The notes under the pieces are model-generated. The model saw nothing but the letters and a program-made list of their open reading frames with translations, was not told the origin of the DNA and searched no databases. Positions 8,430-16,901 of a stretch of 64,000 bases of DNA are shown piece by piece. The translations under genes and the position numbers were made by a program. Every line of letters starts with the position of its first letter. The first letter of the stretch is position 1. The DNA is from Rhizobium mongolense USDA 1844 (lineage in GTDB: Bacteria; Pseudomonadota; Alphaproteobacteria; Rhizobiales; Rhizobiaceae). The stretch lies in assembly GCF_000419765.1 (NCBI RefSeq), contig NZ_ATTQ01000015.1, positions 62,001-126,000 of the forward strand. Reading direction: 5' to 3'.

Positions 8430-9659
8430 ATGTCCGTCATGGATGCCGTGACCATTACCAAGCCTGCCGGGCAGCCGCGCACAGAGCTTTCGCCGAAGCC
8501 CTCGCTGATAGGCCTGAGCCGCGAGGAAATGGGCAATGCTCTTCGCGAGAGAGGCGTTGCCGACAAACAGGTGAAGATGCGCGTCAGCCAGCTCTGGAAC
8601 TGGATTTATGTGCGCGGCATCTCCGATTTCGATCAGATGGTGAATATCGCCAAGGACATGCGAGAGATGCTGAAGCAGCATTTCACCATTGCACGCCCGG
8701 AGATTGTCGAAGAGCAAGTGTCCAATGACGGCACCCGCAAGTGGCTGCTGCGCTTTCCGCCGCGCGGCGCCGGCCGTCCCGTCGAAGTTGAAACCGTCTA
8801 TATCCCGGAAGAAGGTCGTGGCACGCTCTGCATCTCCAGCCAGGTCGGCTGTTCGCTCACCTGTTCCTTCTGTCATACCGGTACGCAGCGGCTGGTGCGC
8901 AACCTGACGGCGGAAGAAATCCTCTCGCAGCTCCTGCTTGCCCGCGACCGGCTTGGCGATTTCCCGGACCGCGATATTCCGCTCGGCGCAATGGTGCCGT
9001 CGGAAGGCCGCAAGGTGAGCAACATCGTCATGATGGGAATGGGCGAGCCGCTCTACAATTTCGATGCGGTCAAGCAGGCACTGCTGATCGCCACGGATGG
9101 CGACGGGCTTTCGCTGTCGAAGCGTCGCGTCACGCTTTCCACATCCGGCGTCGTGCCCGAGATATTCCGCACTGGAGAAGAGATCGGCGTCATGCTGGCG
9201 ATCTCGCTGCATGCCGTGCGCGACGATCTGCGGGACATTCTCGTGCCGATCAACAAGAAGTATCCGCTGAAGGAGCTGATCGAGGCTTGCCGGGCCTATC
9301 CAGGGCTTTCGAATGCACGCCGCATCACCTTCGAATATGTGATGCTGAAGGACGTCAACGACAGCCTGGAAGATGCCAAGGGGCTGATCCAGCTCCTCAA
9401 AGGCGTGCCTGCCAAGATCAACCTGATCCCGTTCAACCCCTGGCCTGGCACGAACTACCAGTGTTCTGACTGGGCGCAGATCGAGAAGTTTGCCGATTTC
9501 ATCAATTCGGCAGGTTACGCCTCGCCAATCCGTACGCCACGCGGCCGTGACATTCTCGCCGCTTGCGGCCAGCTGAAATCGGAATCCGAGCGCATGCGCA
9601 AGACCGAACGCCTGGCATTCGAGGCGATGATGATCGCCAATCACGGCGTGGACGACTGA
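8430..9659 (+). CDS. rlmN: Dual-specificity 23S rRNA (A2503) / tRNA (A37) C2-methyltransferase
   Basis: A 409-residue radical-SAM enzyme. The cluster motif C-x3-C-x2-C is in GCSLTCSFCHTGTQ, and the catalytic C-terminal Cys is in ILAACGQL. The protein is the length of rhizobial RlmN. It adds a methyl group at C2 of A2503 in 23S rRNA, and the E. coli enzyme also methylates A37 of some tRNAs. The ATG at 8430 follows AAGAGA. The upstream gap (8253-8429) holds no gene I trust. Confidence 0.96.
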   Translation: MSVMDAVTITKPAGQPRTELSPKPSLIGLSREEMGNALRERGVADKQVKMRVSQLWNWIYVRGISDFDQMVNIAKDMREMLKQHFTIARPEIVEEQVSNDGTRKWLLRFPPRGAGRPVEVETVYIPEEGRGTLCISSQVGCSLTCSFCHTGTQRLVRNLTAEEILSQLLLARDRLGDFPDRDIPLGAMVPSEGRKVSNIVMMGMGEPLYNFDAVKQALLIATDGDGLSLSKRRVTLSTSGVVPEIFRTGEEIGVMLAISLHAVRDDLRDILVPINKKYPLKELIEACRAYPGLSNARRITFEYVMLKDVNDSLEDAKGLIQLLKGVPAKINLIPFNPWPGTNYQCSDWAQIEKFADFINSAGYASPIRTPRGRDILAACGQLKSESERMRKTERLAFEAMMIANHGVDD

Positions 9660-9749
9660 TCAGCAAGTTTGATCCTTGCAGCAGTTCTTTGCGATTGATT
9701 GCGGCGCCGGGGTTTCCTAGAAGCCTCTCATTACCGATGGAGGACTCTC

Positions 9750-10703
9750 ATGCGTTTGATGTCGCTCGCCGTCGCGGCGGTTCTTGCCCTTACTTTGCCT
9801 GCCAAGGCTGACGGCGTCACGGTCGCTGTGACGGCCATCGTCGAGCACCCGGCGCTCGATGCCGTGCGCAAGGGCGTCCAGGATACGCTTGCCGCGGCAG
9901 GCTACAAGGAAGGTGAGAATCTCACGTTCCTCTTTGAGTCCGCACAGGGAAATCCTGCCACCGCAGCGCAGATCGCCCGCCAGTTCGCAGGCGAGGATCC
10001 GAACGTCATCGTGCCGATCTCCACGCCGTCGGCGCAGGCTGTGGTTTCCGCGACCCGCGACATTCCAGTGGTCTTCACTGCCGTTTCCGATCCGCTCGGC
10101 GCCCAGCTCGTCAAGGATATGGACAAGCCCGGCGGCAACGTCACCGGCCTTTCCGATATGTCGCCGGTTGCCGAACATGTTGCGCTGATCAAGGAGATCC
10201 TGCCTGCCGCCAAGACGATCGGTTACCTTTATAACTCCGGGGAAGCCAATTCCGTGTCGTTGCTTGCGGTCCTGAAGGCTGAGGCGGAGAAGGCCGGTAT
10301 GAGCGTTGTTGAGTCCGCAGCGACGAAGTCTGCGGAAGTCCAGGGTGCTGCGCGCGCGCTGGTCGGCCGTGCCGATGCAATCTACGTCCCGACCGACAAC
10401 ACGATCATCTCGGCGTTGGAGGGTGCTGTAGCCGTCGCCGAAGAAAGCAAGCTGCCGCTCTTTACGGCGGATACTGATTCCGTCTCACGCGGCTCGATCG
10501 CAGCGCTCGGTTTCAACTATTACGACGTTGGAAAGCAGACCGGCGATGTCGTGGTTCGTGTCCTGAAGGGCGAAAATCCGGGTGATATTCCGGTCAAGGT
10601 TGCCGCCGGCAGCGATCTCATCATCAACAATGCCGCGGCTCAGAAGATGGGCGTTAAGCTGCCGGAAAGCGTTCTCAAACGCGCCAATCGCGTCATCGAA
10701 TAA
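9750..10703 (+). CDS. ABC transporter substrate-binding protein, TrpX/PF04392 type
   Basis: A 317-residue periplasmic binding protein with a signal peptide (residues 1-20, cut after PAKA). The two-lobe pattern of the ABC_sub_bind family is present: VAVTAIVEHPALDAVRKG, then PNVIVPISTPSAQAV, then DIPVVFTAVSDPLGA. GGAGG at 9739-9743 sets the ATG at 9750. It is the first gene of a three-gene importer with 10820-11701 and 11698-12492. Related Gram-positive systems (TrpXYZ) are linked to tryptophan, but no Trp-specific mark is visible here, so the substrate is open. Confidence 0.9.
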   Translation: MRLMSLAVAAVLALTLPAKADGVTVAVTAIVEHPALDAVRKGVQDTLAAAGYKEGENLTFLFESAQGNPATAAQIARQFAGEDPNVIVPISTPSAQAVVSATRDIPVVFTAVSDPLGAQLVKDMDKPGGNVTGLSDMSPVAEHVALIKEILPAAKTIGYLYNSGEANSVSLLAVLKAEAEKAGMSVVESAATKSAEVQGAARALVGRADAIYVPTDNTIISALEGAVAVAEESKLPLFTADTDSVSRGSIAALGFNYYDVGKQTGDVVVRVLKGENPGDIPVKVAAGSDLIINNAAAQKMGVKLPESVLKRANRVIE

Positions 10704-10737
10704 CGACCAGCTTTCGCTATTATCGATCTTGCGCTCA

Positions 10738-10765
10738 GCCGCTCCTGTTTCTAAACGGGAGCGGC
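10738..10765 (+). promoter_or_regulatory. Intercistronic hairpin between binding protein and permease genes
   Basis: GCCGCTCC pairs with GGAGCGGC, and the stem continues through a G-U pair and GTTT/AAAC. No U-run follows. Such hairpins behind binding-protein genes often stabilise the upstream message, so that the binding protein exceeds the permease. Confidence 0.6.
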
Positions 10766-10819
10766 AGATGATATTCATGCCCTTACGATTGACGGGCAAA
10801 ACGAAGAGGGTCGACCGCC

Positions 10820-11701
10820 TTGAGTCAGATCGCATTTTGGGGTGCCGTGGAGCTTGGGCTTGTCTACGCCTTCGTTGCTCTTGGCGTTTATCTCGCCTTC
10901 CGCGTCCTCGATTTCCCCGATTTGACAGTGGATGGCTCCTTTCCCCTCGGCGCGGCGGTGACAGCGGTCCTGATCATTGCCGGCGTCAATCCTTGGCTGG
11001 CAGCGGCTGTTGCGATGATCGCCGGTGCTGCGGCGGGCGTAGTGACGGCGCTCCTCAACGTGCGCTTTCGGATTCTCAACCTGCTTGCCTCGATCCTCAC
11101 CATGATTGCGCTCTTTTCGGTCAATCTCCGCGTCATGGGCAAACCCAATGTCGCGTTGATCAATGCCGATACGATGATCAGTCCGTTCTTCGGTCATGGC
11201 CTTCGCGACTTCTACGTCCGGCCGCTCTTTGTCGGCGTCCTCGTCGCCATCGCGTTGATCGTGGTCTGGCGCTTCCTCGAAAGCGATGCCGGGCTTGCAA
11301 TGCGGGCAACAGGTGCCAATGCGCGGATGGCGCGGGCGCAAGGCGTCGACACCAGCAGGCAGATCTACCTTGGCATGGCGATGTCGAATGCTCTTGTCGC
11401 GCTCGGCGGCGCGCTCTTTGCGCAGACGAACGGTTTTGCCGATGTGACGTCCGGTGTCGGTACCATCGTGGTCGGCCTTGCCGCCGTGATCATTGGTGAA
11501 ACGCTGCTGGGCCGCCGCGGGCTGTTGATTGCGCTCATCGGCTGTGTCTTCGGCTCGATCATCTACCGCATAGCCATTCAACTGGCGCTTTCCACCGACA
11601 TGATCGGCCTTCAAGCCTCGGACCTCAATTTCGTGACGGCGGTTCTCGTGACCATCGCGCTCATTCTTCCCCGTCTTCGCCGCGGAGGAGCCCCATCATG
11701 A
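10820..11701 (+). CDS. ABC transporter permease, branched-chain-type fold
   Basis: A 293-residue inner-membrane permease of the BPD_transp_2 class, with eight or more hydrophobic segments and conserved stretches LDFPDLTVDGSFPLGAAV and LMRATGANARMARAQGVD-like (here AMRATGANARMARAQGVD). The best start is a TTG at 10820, nine bases after GAGGG; no ATG is better placed. It overlaps the ATPase gene by four bases (ATGA at 11698). With the binding protein upstream it forms the membrane channel of the importer. Confidence 0.9.
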   Translation: MSQIAFWGAVELGLVYAFVALGVYLAFRVLDFPDLTVDGSFPLGAAVTAVLIIAGVNPWLAAAVAMIAGAAAGVVTALLNVRFRILNLLASILTMIALFSVNLRVMGKPNVALINADTMISPFFGHGLRDFYVRPLFVGVLVAIALIVVWRFLESDAGLAMRATGANARMARAQGVDTSRQIYLGMAMSNALVALGGALFAQTNGFADVTSGVGTIVVGLAAVIIGETLLGRRGLLIALIGCVFGSIIYRIAIQLALSTDMIGLQASDLNFVTAVLVTIALILPRLRRGGAPS

Positions 11702-12492
11702 TCAGCGTCAAGGATATCAAGGTCGTTTTCGGGAAGGGCACGCCGCTGGAGAAGCGGGCGCTAAACGGCGTCAGCCTGACCATCGAGCAGGGCTCCTTCG
11801 TGACCGTCATCGGCTCCAACGGCGCGGGCAAATCGACGCTGCTCGGCGTTCTCGCCGGCGACGTTCTGGCAAGCGAGGGGAAGGTGCTGATCGGCGATAT
11901 CGACGTGACGCGCAAGCAGACCGCCGCGCGGGCGGGGCTTGTCGCACGCGTCTTTCAGGATCCTCTGACGGGAAGCTGCGGCTCCCTCTCGATTGAGGAG
12001 AACCTTGCTCTTGCCGCTCGGCGCGGCGAGCGGCGCGGATTGGTGGCGGCCCTCGGCCCCAAGCGCCGCGATCATTTCCGCGACCGGATCAGCGAACTGA
12101 ACCTCGGTCTCGACAATCGTATGGCTGATCGCATGGATCTGCTTTCCGGAGGCCAGCGGCAGGCGGTTTCCCTGGTCATGGCGACGCTGGCAGGCTCGGA
12201 AGTCTTGCTGCTCGACGAACATACGGCCGCACTTGATCCAGGCATGGCGGAATTCGTCATGGGCCTCACGGACAAGATCGTCTCGGAGCGCAAGCTGACC
12301 ACGCTGATGGTGACCCACTCCATGCGCCAGGCGCTGGACTACGGACACCGCACGGTCATGCTGCATGGCGGCGAAATCGTGCTGGACGTCAGCGGCGACA
12401 GTCGCAAGGATCTGCAAGTCGAAGACCTGATCGCGATGTTCCGCAAGATGCGCGGACAGACACTGGACGATGATGCACTGCTGATCGGCTGA
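11698..12492 (+). CDS. ABC transporter ATP-binding protein
   Basis: A 264-residue ATPase with Walker A GSNGAGKST near residue 40, signature LSGGQRQAVSL, and Walker B VLLLDEHTAALDP. Glu is followed by His where most ATPases have Glu-Pro, as is common in this subfamily. The switch His is in MVTHSMRQALDYG. It ends 11 bases before the tail of the convergent LysE gene, with no terminator between them. Confidence 0.92.
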   Translation: MISVKDIKVVFGKGTPLEKRALNGVSLTIEQGSFVTVIGSNGAGKSTLLGVLAGDVLASEGKVLIGDIDVTRKQTAARAGLVARVFQDPLTGSCGSLSIEENLALAARRGERRGLVAALGPKRRDHFRDRISELNLGLDNRMADRMDLLSGGQRQAVSLVMATLAGSEVLLLDEHTAALDPGMAEFVMGLTDKIVSERKLTTLMVTHSMRQALDYGHRTVMLHGGEIVLDVSGDSRKDLQVEDLIAMFRKMRGQTLDDDALLIG

Positions 12493-12503
12493 GGCGGGCG
12501 CGA

Positions 12504-13145
12504 TCAGCGTGCCTGCGTGAGAAATATCTTTACAGCGAAGATCGAGAAGACCCCCGCGAAAGTGTAGTCCATCCCCCGCAGGATCTTCCTGTTCTTCTGC
12601 AGCCAGCCCGCAAGCCAGTCGGAAGCGAGAACCACAAGGGCGTTCACCGGCATGCCGATGAGGATGAAGAAAAAGCCGAGGAAGAGCAGCTTGTGCGTGA
12701 CCGCCGGATCGCCGGCGCTTACGAATTGCGGCAGGAAGGTCATGAAGAAAATGATGACTTTGGGGTTCAGAAGATTGACCCAAAAGCCGACGGAAATATT
12801 GGAAAGCGGCGTTCCCTTGGCTTCGCTGACCTGCTCGACGGAAAGCTTCGAACCGAAACGGATCGCTTGAAGAGCCAGCCAAAGAAGATAGGCAGCACCT
12901 CCGGTTTTGAGGATCAGGAAGGCAGTCGGCGAGGCGGTGATCAGCGCCGAGATGCCGAAAGCAACCAGCATGGTATGAACCACGATGCCGAGGCTGGTGC
13001 CCAAGACGACGTAGAGTGCCGGCTTCTTGCCCTGAGACAGAGCGCGACTGATCGAGAGCGTCATGTCCGGTCCGGGCGTGGCCGCAAGAAGCAGGCTGGC
13101 CGCGGCGAAGGCGAGAAGCGTCGGAATGCTCGGCAGGAAATCCAT
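12504..13145 (-). CDS. LysE/RhtB family amino-acid exporter
   Basis: A 213-residue inner-membrane protein with about six hydrophobic segments and the family start motif ATPGPDMTLSISRALSQGKKPAL (PGP-D near residue 25) and NLLNPKVIIFF. Members export basic or neutral amino acids, homoserine or homoserine lactone; the substrate is not readable. The start codon lies five bases after the weak AGAAAG, which is inside one arm of a dyad (13151-13199), so access of the ribosome may be controlled. It is one of three LysE genes in the window. Confidence 0.9.
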   Translation of the reverse strand: MDFLPSIPTLLAFAAASLLLAATPGPDMTLSISRALSQGKKPALYVVLGTSLGIVVHTMLVAFGISALITASPTAFLILKTGGAAYLLWLALQAIRFGSKLSVEQVSEAKGTPLSNISVGFWVNLLNPKVIIFFMTFLPQFVSAGDPAVTHKLLFLGFFFILIGMPVNALVVLASDWLAGWLQKNRKILRGMDYTFAGVFSIFAVKIFLTQAR

Positions 13146-13150
13146 GGCAC

Positions 13151-13199
13151 TTTCTGAAAGCTGATAAGAGTTAGTGTTTTCTTATCCAAGTTTCAGAAA
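13151..13199 (-). promoter_or_regulatory. Interrupted dyad over the LysE ribosome site
   Basis: Two nested inverted repeats share one centre: TTTCTGAAA (13151-13159) with TTTCAGAAA (13191-13199), and GATAAGA (13163-13169) with TCTTATC (13180-13186), around a ten-base AT-rich loop. It lies 5 bases upstream of the LysE start codon and covers its weak Shine-Dalgarno sequence. No U-run follows, so it is not a simple terminator; it could be an operator or an RNA hairpin. Confidence 0.5.
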
Positions 13200-13225
13200 A
13201 TTACCAATCAATCCTGATGATCCGC

Positions 13226-14080
13226 CTATCGCTTTTCTTCAAGGAAGGCCTTGAACCTGTCGGCATAATCCTTGTGCCAGCGCGAAAGCGGCGGGCGGTT
13301 TTCGATGATGTCGCCGATCGCCCAGGCCATGCGGCGCTCGTCAAGGGGGCGGGCGACGTCGTTGTCCGGGCAGAGGATATAGAAATCGCCGCGCTCCAGG
13401 CTTTCGATCATGAAATCGACGGTCTGTTCCGGTGTCCAGGCGCCCGCGGGTTTTTCGGTACGGTCGCCCTTTGTGAGGCCGGTGAAGACAAAGCCCGGGA
13501 TCAGAAGATGGGCTGACATCTTCGAGCCTTCGGTATTGCGGAGTTCGTGCTCGAGGGCTTCGGTGAAAACCTTCACGCCTGCTTTCGACACATTGTAGGC
13601 AGGATTGCCCGGAGGCGTCGTGATGCCCTGCTTGGAGCCGGTGTTGATGATGAGCCCCGGCTCGCCATGTGCCAGCATGTTCGCTCCGAAGACCCGCGTG
13701 CCGTTGATAACACCGAGGAGATTGACGCCGAGGACGCGGTCCCAGTCTGCCTCAGCGCTGAAAATCGAAGTTTCCGGACCGATGCCGGCGTTGTTCATCA
13801 GCACATGGACGCGCCCGAAGCGTTGAACGACAGCTCGTTCGAACGCCTCCAGCGAAGACTTGTCGGAAACGTCCGTCTCGACTGCCATCACACGCTCCTG
13901 GCCGGCCATGGCTTCGAGTTCGCCACGAGCCGTTGCCAGCCGGTCGCCGCCGAGATCGGCGATGACGACGCTCATGCCCGCCTTGGCGAAGCGCTTTGCC
14001 GCCGCAAGGCCGATGCCGGATGCGCCGCCGGTGATCACCGCAACATTGGGCTTCTTGAGAATCTCCTGGATATTCGTCAC
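13226..14080 (-). CDS. SDR family oxidoreductase
   Basis: A 284-residue short-chain dehydrogenase with the cofactor loop TGGASGIG near residue 16, NNAG, and the catalytic Y-x3-K in YNVSKAG. The start is the GTG at 14080, which has GAGGAGG eight bases upstream; earlier in-frame codons lack such a site. The C-terminal part (FMIESLERGDFYILCPDNDV) is shared by a group of rhizobial SDRs of unknown substrate. It is divergent from argG and 80 bases upstream of the LysE gene on the same strand. Confidence 0.88.
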   Translation of the reverse strand: MTNIQEILKKPNVAVITGGASGIGLAAAKRFAKAGMSVVIADLGGDRLATARGELEAMAGQERVMAVETDVSDKSSLEAFERAVVQRFGRVHVLMNNAGIGPETSIFSAEADWDRVLGVNLLGVINGTRVFGANMLAHGEPGLIINTGSKQGITTPPGNPAYNVSKAGVKVFTEALEHELRNTEGSKMSAHLLIPGFVFTGLTKGDRTEKPAGAWTPEQTVDFMIESLERGDFYILCPDNDVARPLDERRMAWAIGDIIENRPPLSRWHKDYADRFKAFLEEKR

Positions 14081-14179
14081 GGGACCGGCCTCCTCAATCA
14101 TTATTCGGACGCAGCCAGATATGGGTGCGCGTTTTGCGCTGTCAAACATCAAGCGTGCTCTGCCCGGAAATCCTTGCCC

Positions 14180-14207
14180 TTGCGTCACGCGACAATCTCG
14201 CTAAAAG
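14180..14207 (+). promoter_or_regulatory. Possible argG promoter
   Basis: TTGCGT and TAAAAG are spaced by 16 bases in the 176-base divergent gap, 50 bases before the argG start. The match to the housekeeping consensus is only fair. Confidence 0.25.
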
Positions 14208-14256
14208 TGCCCGCGACACCGGGCTTTGCCGCCCATATGCAACGGACCTCATCATC

Positions 14257-15480
14257 ATGGCATCTAAGAAAGACGTGAAAAAAGTCGTGCTCGCCTATTC
14301 CGGCGGTCTCGATACCTCAATCATCCTGAAGTGGCTGCAGACCGAACTCGGCGCCGAAGTCGTGACTTTCACGGCCGACCTTGGGCAAGGTGAAGAGCTC
14401 GAACCGGCGCGCAAAAAGGCCGAGATGCTCGGCATCAAGGAAATCTACGTCGAGGACGTGCGCGAAGAGTTCGTAAAGGACTTCGTCTTCCCGATGTTCC
14501 GCGCCAATGCTGTCTATGAGGGCGTCTATCTGCTCGGCACGTCGATCGCCCGTCCGCTGATTTCCAAGCACCTGATCGATATCGCCCGCAAGACGGGAGC
14601 CGACGCGATCGCCCATGGCGCGACCGGCAAGGGCAACGACCAGGTCCGCTTCGAGCTTTCCGCCTACGCGCTGAACCCGGATATCAAGATCATCGCGCCG
14701 TGGCGCGACTGGGCGTTCAAGAGCCGCACCGAGCTGCTGGCATTTGCCGAACAGCACCAGATCCCGGTTGCCAAGGACAAGAAGGGCGAAGCGCCGTTCT
14801 CCGTCGACGCCAACCTGCTGCACTCGTCCTCCGAGGGCAAGGTTCTTGAGGATCCGGCGCAGGAAGCCCCCGAATACGTGCATATGCGCACGATCTCTCC
14901 GGAAACCGCGCCCGACAAGGCAACCGTCATCAAGGTCGGTTTCGAGAAGGGGGACGCGGTTTCGATCAACGGCGTTCGCATGAGCCCGGCGACACTGCTC
15001 GCCACGCTCAACAGCTATGGCCGTGACAACGGCATCGGCCGTCTGGACCTCGTCGAAAACCGTTTCGTCGGCATGAAGTCGCGCGGCGTCTATGAGACGC
15101 CAGGCGGCACGATCCTGCTTTCGGCGCATCGCGCGATCGAATCGATCACGCTCGACCGCGGTGCAGCACACCTCAAGGACGAGATGATGCCGCGTTACGC
15201 AGAGCTCATCTACTATGGCTTCTGGTTCTCGCCGGAGCGGGAAATGCTACAGGCGCTGATCGACAAGAGCCAGGATCATGTCGAAGGCGAAGTGACGCTG
15301 AAGCTCTACAAGGGCAATGTCATGGTCATCGGTCGCGAGAGCCCGAAGTCGCTCTATTCCGACAAGCTGGTCACCTTCGAGGACGACCAGGGTGCCTACG
15401 ACCAGAAGGACGCGGCGGGCTTCATCAAGCTGAACGCACTGCGCCTGCGCACACTCGCCAAGCGCAACCTCAAGAGTTGA
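14257..15480 (+). CDS. argG: Argininosuccinate synthase
   Basis: A 407-residue enzyme, the normal length for the family. The ATP pyrophosphatase loop AYSGGLDTS is at residues 12-20, and the citrulline/aspartate region HGATGKGNDQVRFEL is present. It joins citrulline and aspartate with ATP in the seventh step of arginine synthesis, in the cytoplasm. The ATG at 14257 gives the usual MASKKDVKKVVLAYSGG start. A hexamer pair TTGCGT (14180) and TAAAAG (14202), 16 bases apart, could be its promoter. A terminator follows at 15500. Confidence 0.97.
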   Translation: MASKKDVKKVVLAYSGGLDTSIILKWLQTELGAEVVTFTADLGQGEELEPARKKAEMLGIKEIYVEDVREEFVKDFVFPMFRANAVYEGVYLLGTSIARPLISKHLIDIARKTGADAIAHGATGKGNDQVRFELSAYALNPDIKIIAPWRDWAFKSRTELLAFAEQHQIPVAKDKKGEAPFSVDANLLHSSSEGKVLEDPAQEAPEYVHMRTISPETAPDKATVIKVGFEKGDAVSINGVRMSPATLLATLNSYGRDNGIGRLDLVENRFVGMKSRGVYETPGGTILLSAHRAIESITLDRGAAHLKDEMMPRYAELIYYGFWFSPEREMLQALIDKSQDHVEGEVTLKLYKGNVMVIGRESPKSLYSDKLVTFEDDQGAYDQKDAAGFIKLNALRLRTLAKRNLKS

Positions 15481-15499
15481 GCGTGTCACGATACGCTTG

Positions 15500-15538
15500 A
15501 GAAGAGGCCTGCCGGCAACGCCGTGCAGGCCCTTCTTT
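15500..15538 (+). terminator. Terminator after argG
   Basis: GAAGAGGCCTGC (15501) pairs with GCAGGCCCTTC (15525), one mismatch, followed by TTTAT, about 20 bases past the argG stop codon. Confidence 0.7.
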
Positions 15539-15610
15539 ATGGGTTGTTGCGACGCTTGACGGATTGCCGGGTTAGCATAGTCTGCAGATTTGATCCTTCG
15601 GAGCTCTCCC

Positions 15611-16252
15611 ATGACGCAACCCCTGCTCGTCGGCGCCTTTCTGGCGGCTCTCTTTTATGTGCTTATTCCAGGCCCTGCGTTCCTTCAGCTTCTCGGCATC
15701 GGCGCCGGACAGGGGCGAAAGGCTGGCGCCTTCTTCATGATGGGGCATCTTGTCGGTGATATTCTCTGGTCGGCGCTGGCGCTGGTTGCGATCGTCGGCG
15801 CGAGAACGATAGGCACCTTCGTCTTCGATCTGCTCGGATTGCTGTGCGGTTTCTATCTCGCTTGGATCGGATGGAGTGCGGTAACGGCGAAGCCGAAAGG
15901 CGACGGGCAGGCACTGGTGACGGTCAAGCGGCCCTTTCGCCGCGGGCTGATTTTCGGCGTGACCAATCCGAAAGGCTACCCGGTGGCGCTTGCGACCTTC
16001 ACGGCATTGGTTGCCGGTTCGGCCGGTGCGCTCGATTTCGAGGCTTTGCCGCTGCTTCTCAGCGTATCCTTCCTGGGCTTCGTCACTGCCGATCTCATTC
16101 TTGTCGCCATTATAGGCGCAGGCGCCGTGCGGCGTTTCTACCGCGCGCATGAGCGGCTGATCGTGCGCTGCTCCGGCGTGCTTTTCATGGGATTTGCAGC
16201 CCAAGCACTCTGGCACGCAACGCCCGGGCTGCTTGGATGGCGCAAGGCCTGA
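15611..16252 (+). CDS. LysE family amino-acid exporter
   Basis: A 213-residue membrane protein with about six hydrophobic segments and the LysE start pattern IPGPAFLQLLGIGAGQGRKAG, followed by NPKGYPVALATF. GGAG at 15600-15603 is seven bases before the ATG at 15611; a TTG 21 bases earlier is less likely. It lies after the argG terminator, so it probably has its own promoter. An export role for an amino acid is inferred from the family only. Confidence 0.88.
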   Translation: MTQPLLVGAFLAALFYVLIPGPAFLQLLGIGAGQGRKAGAFFMMGHLVGDILWSALALVAIVGARTIGTFVFDLLGLLCGFYLAWIGWSAVTAKPKGDGQALVTVKRPFRRGLIFGVTNPKGYPVALATFTALVAGSAGALDFEALPLLLSVSFLGFVTADLILVAIIGAGAVRRFYRAHERLIVRCSGVLFMGFAAQALWHATPGLLGWRKA

Positions 16253-16259
16253 CCACGGC

Positions 16260-16691
16260 TTACGCGTCCAGGAAATTCACGATCGATTTCAGCGTCTTTA
16301 CGCTATCGGAATCGCCGATCGACATGGCGATTTGCAGCTGGTTCTCATAATAGTCGCTGAAATTGAATAGCGTGCCGTCGGTGATCCCGGTCAGATCGAT
16401 GACGTTGCCCTGCGCGTCAATGGCATGCATCGGCAACGGCTCGGAAATCGCCGCAAACGTGGCCTGGTCGATCCCGCCGTTGTCGTAGCTTTGGCGCGCA
16501 TGGCTGCGGAGCTCGCTCGGGCTTATGGCAGCGAAATCCGGCCCTTCGACACGATTGTCTTCGACCTTGAATATCGCTGAAGCGGCCGCTCCGGCGTCGA
16601 TTCCAATATCTTCGGTCTTCGAACTTTTTGCGTTGTTCTGACTGTTTTTAAAAAGCAAACTCTGAGAAGACCGCACAGAAAAAATTTCCAT
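16260..16691 (-). CDS. Conserved hypothetical protein
   Basis: A 143-residue protein I do not recognise. It has no signal peptide or membrane segment. The first 40 residues are polar and rich in Ser, Asn and Lys (likely disordered). The rest, from about residue 45, looks folded: ISPSELRSHARQSYDNGGID, then LPMHAIDAQGNVIDLTGITD, then a last helix ending VNFLDA. AGGGGA precedes the ATG by nine bases. A TTAA-N7-TTAA site lies 66 bases upstream of the start, so cell-cycle control by CtrA is possible. It is divergent from the M3 peptidase. Confidence 0.75.
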   Translation of the reverse strand: MEIFSVRSSQSLLFKNSQNNAKSSKTEDIGIDAGAAASAIFKVEDNRVEGPDFAAISPSELRSHARQSYDNGGIDQATFAAISEPLPMHAIDAQGNVIDLTGITDGTLFNFSDYYENQLQIAMSIGDSDSVKTLKSIVNFLDA

Positions 16692-16756
16692 GGCGCATGT
16701 CCCCTTACGGAAAGAGTAGCTTGAAACTAGCGCCAGCGCGCGAGCCGCGTCAATCG

Positions 16757-16771
16757 TTAACGATCGGTTAA
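16757..16771. promoter_or_regulatory. Candidate CtrA-binding site
   Basis: An exact TTAA-N7-TTAA (first TTAA followed by C) in the 210-base divergent gap, 66 bases upstream of the 143-residue protein gene. That distance would let it overlap the -35 region of a minus-strand promoter, the usual place for CtrA. Confidence 0.45.
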
Positions 16772-16901
16772 TTTTTATGTATCAATTCTTGCCCGTCAAA
16801 TCTTGCGAGGGCAAGAAAAAGCGAATTTCGCCAGCGGCATACCAATGCCGTGATGCCTTGCCTATATTGCCGTTTCCAGCCTCTGCATAAAGGACGTCAG
16901 C

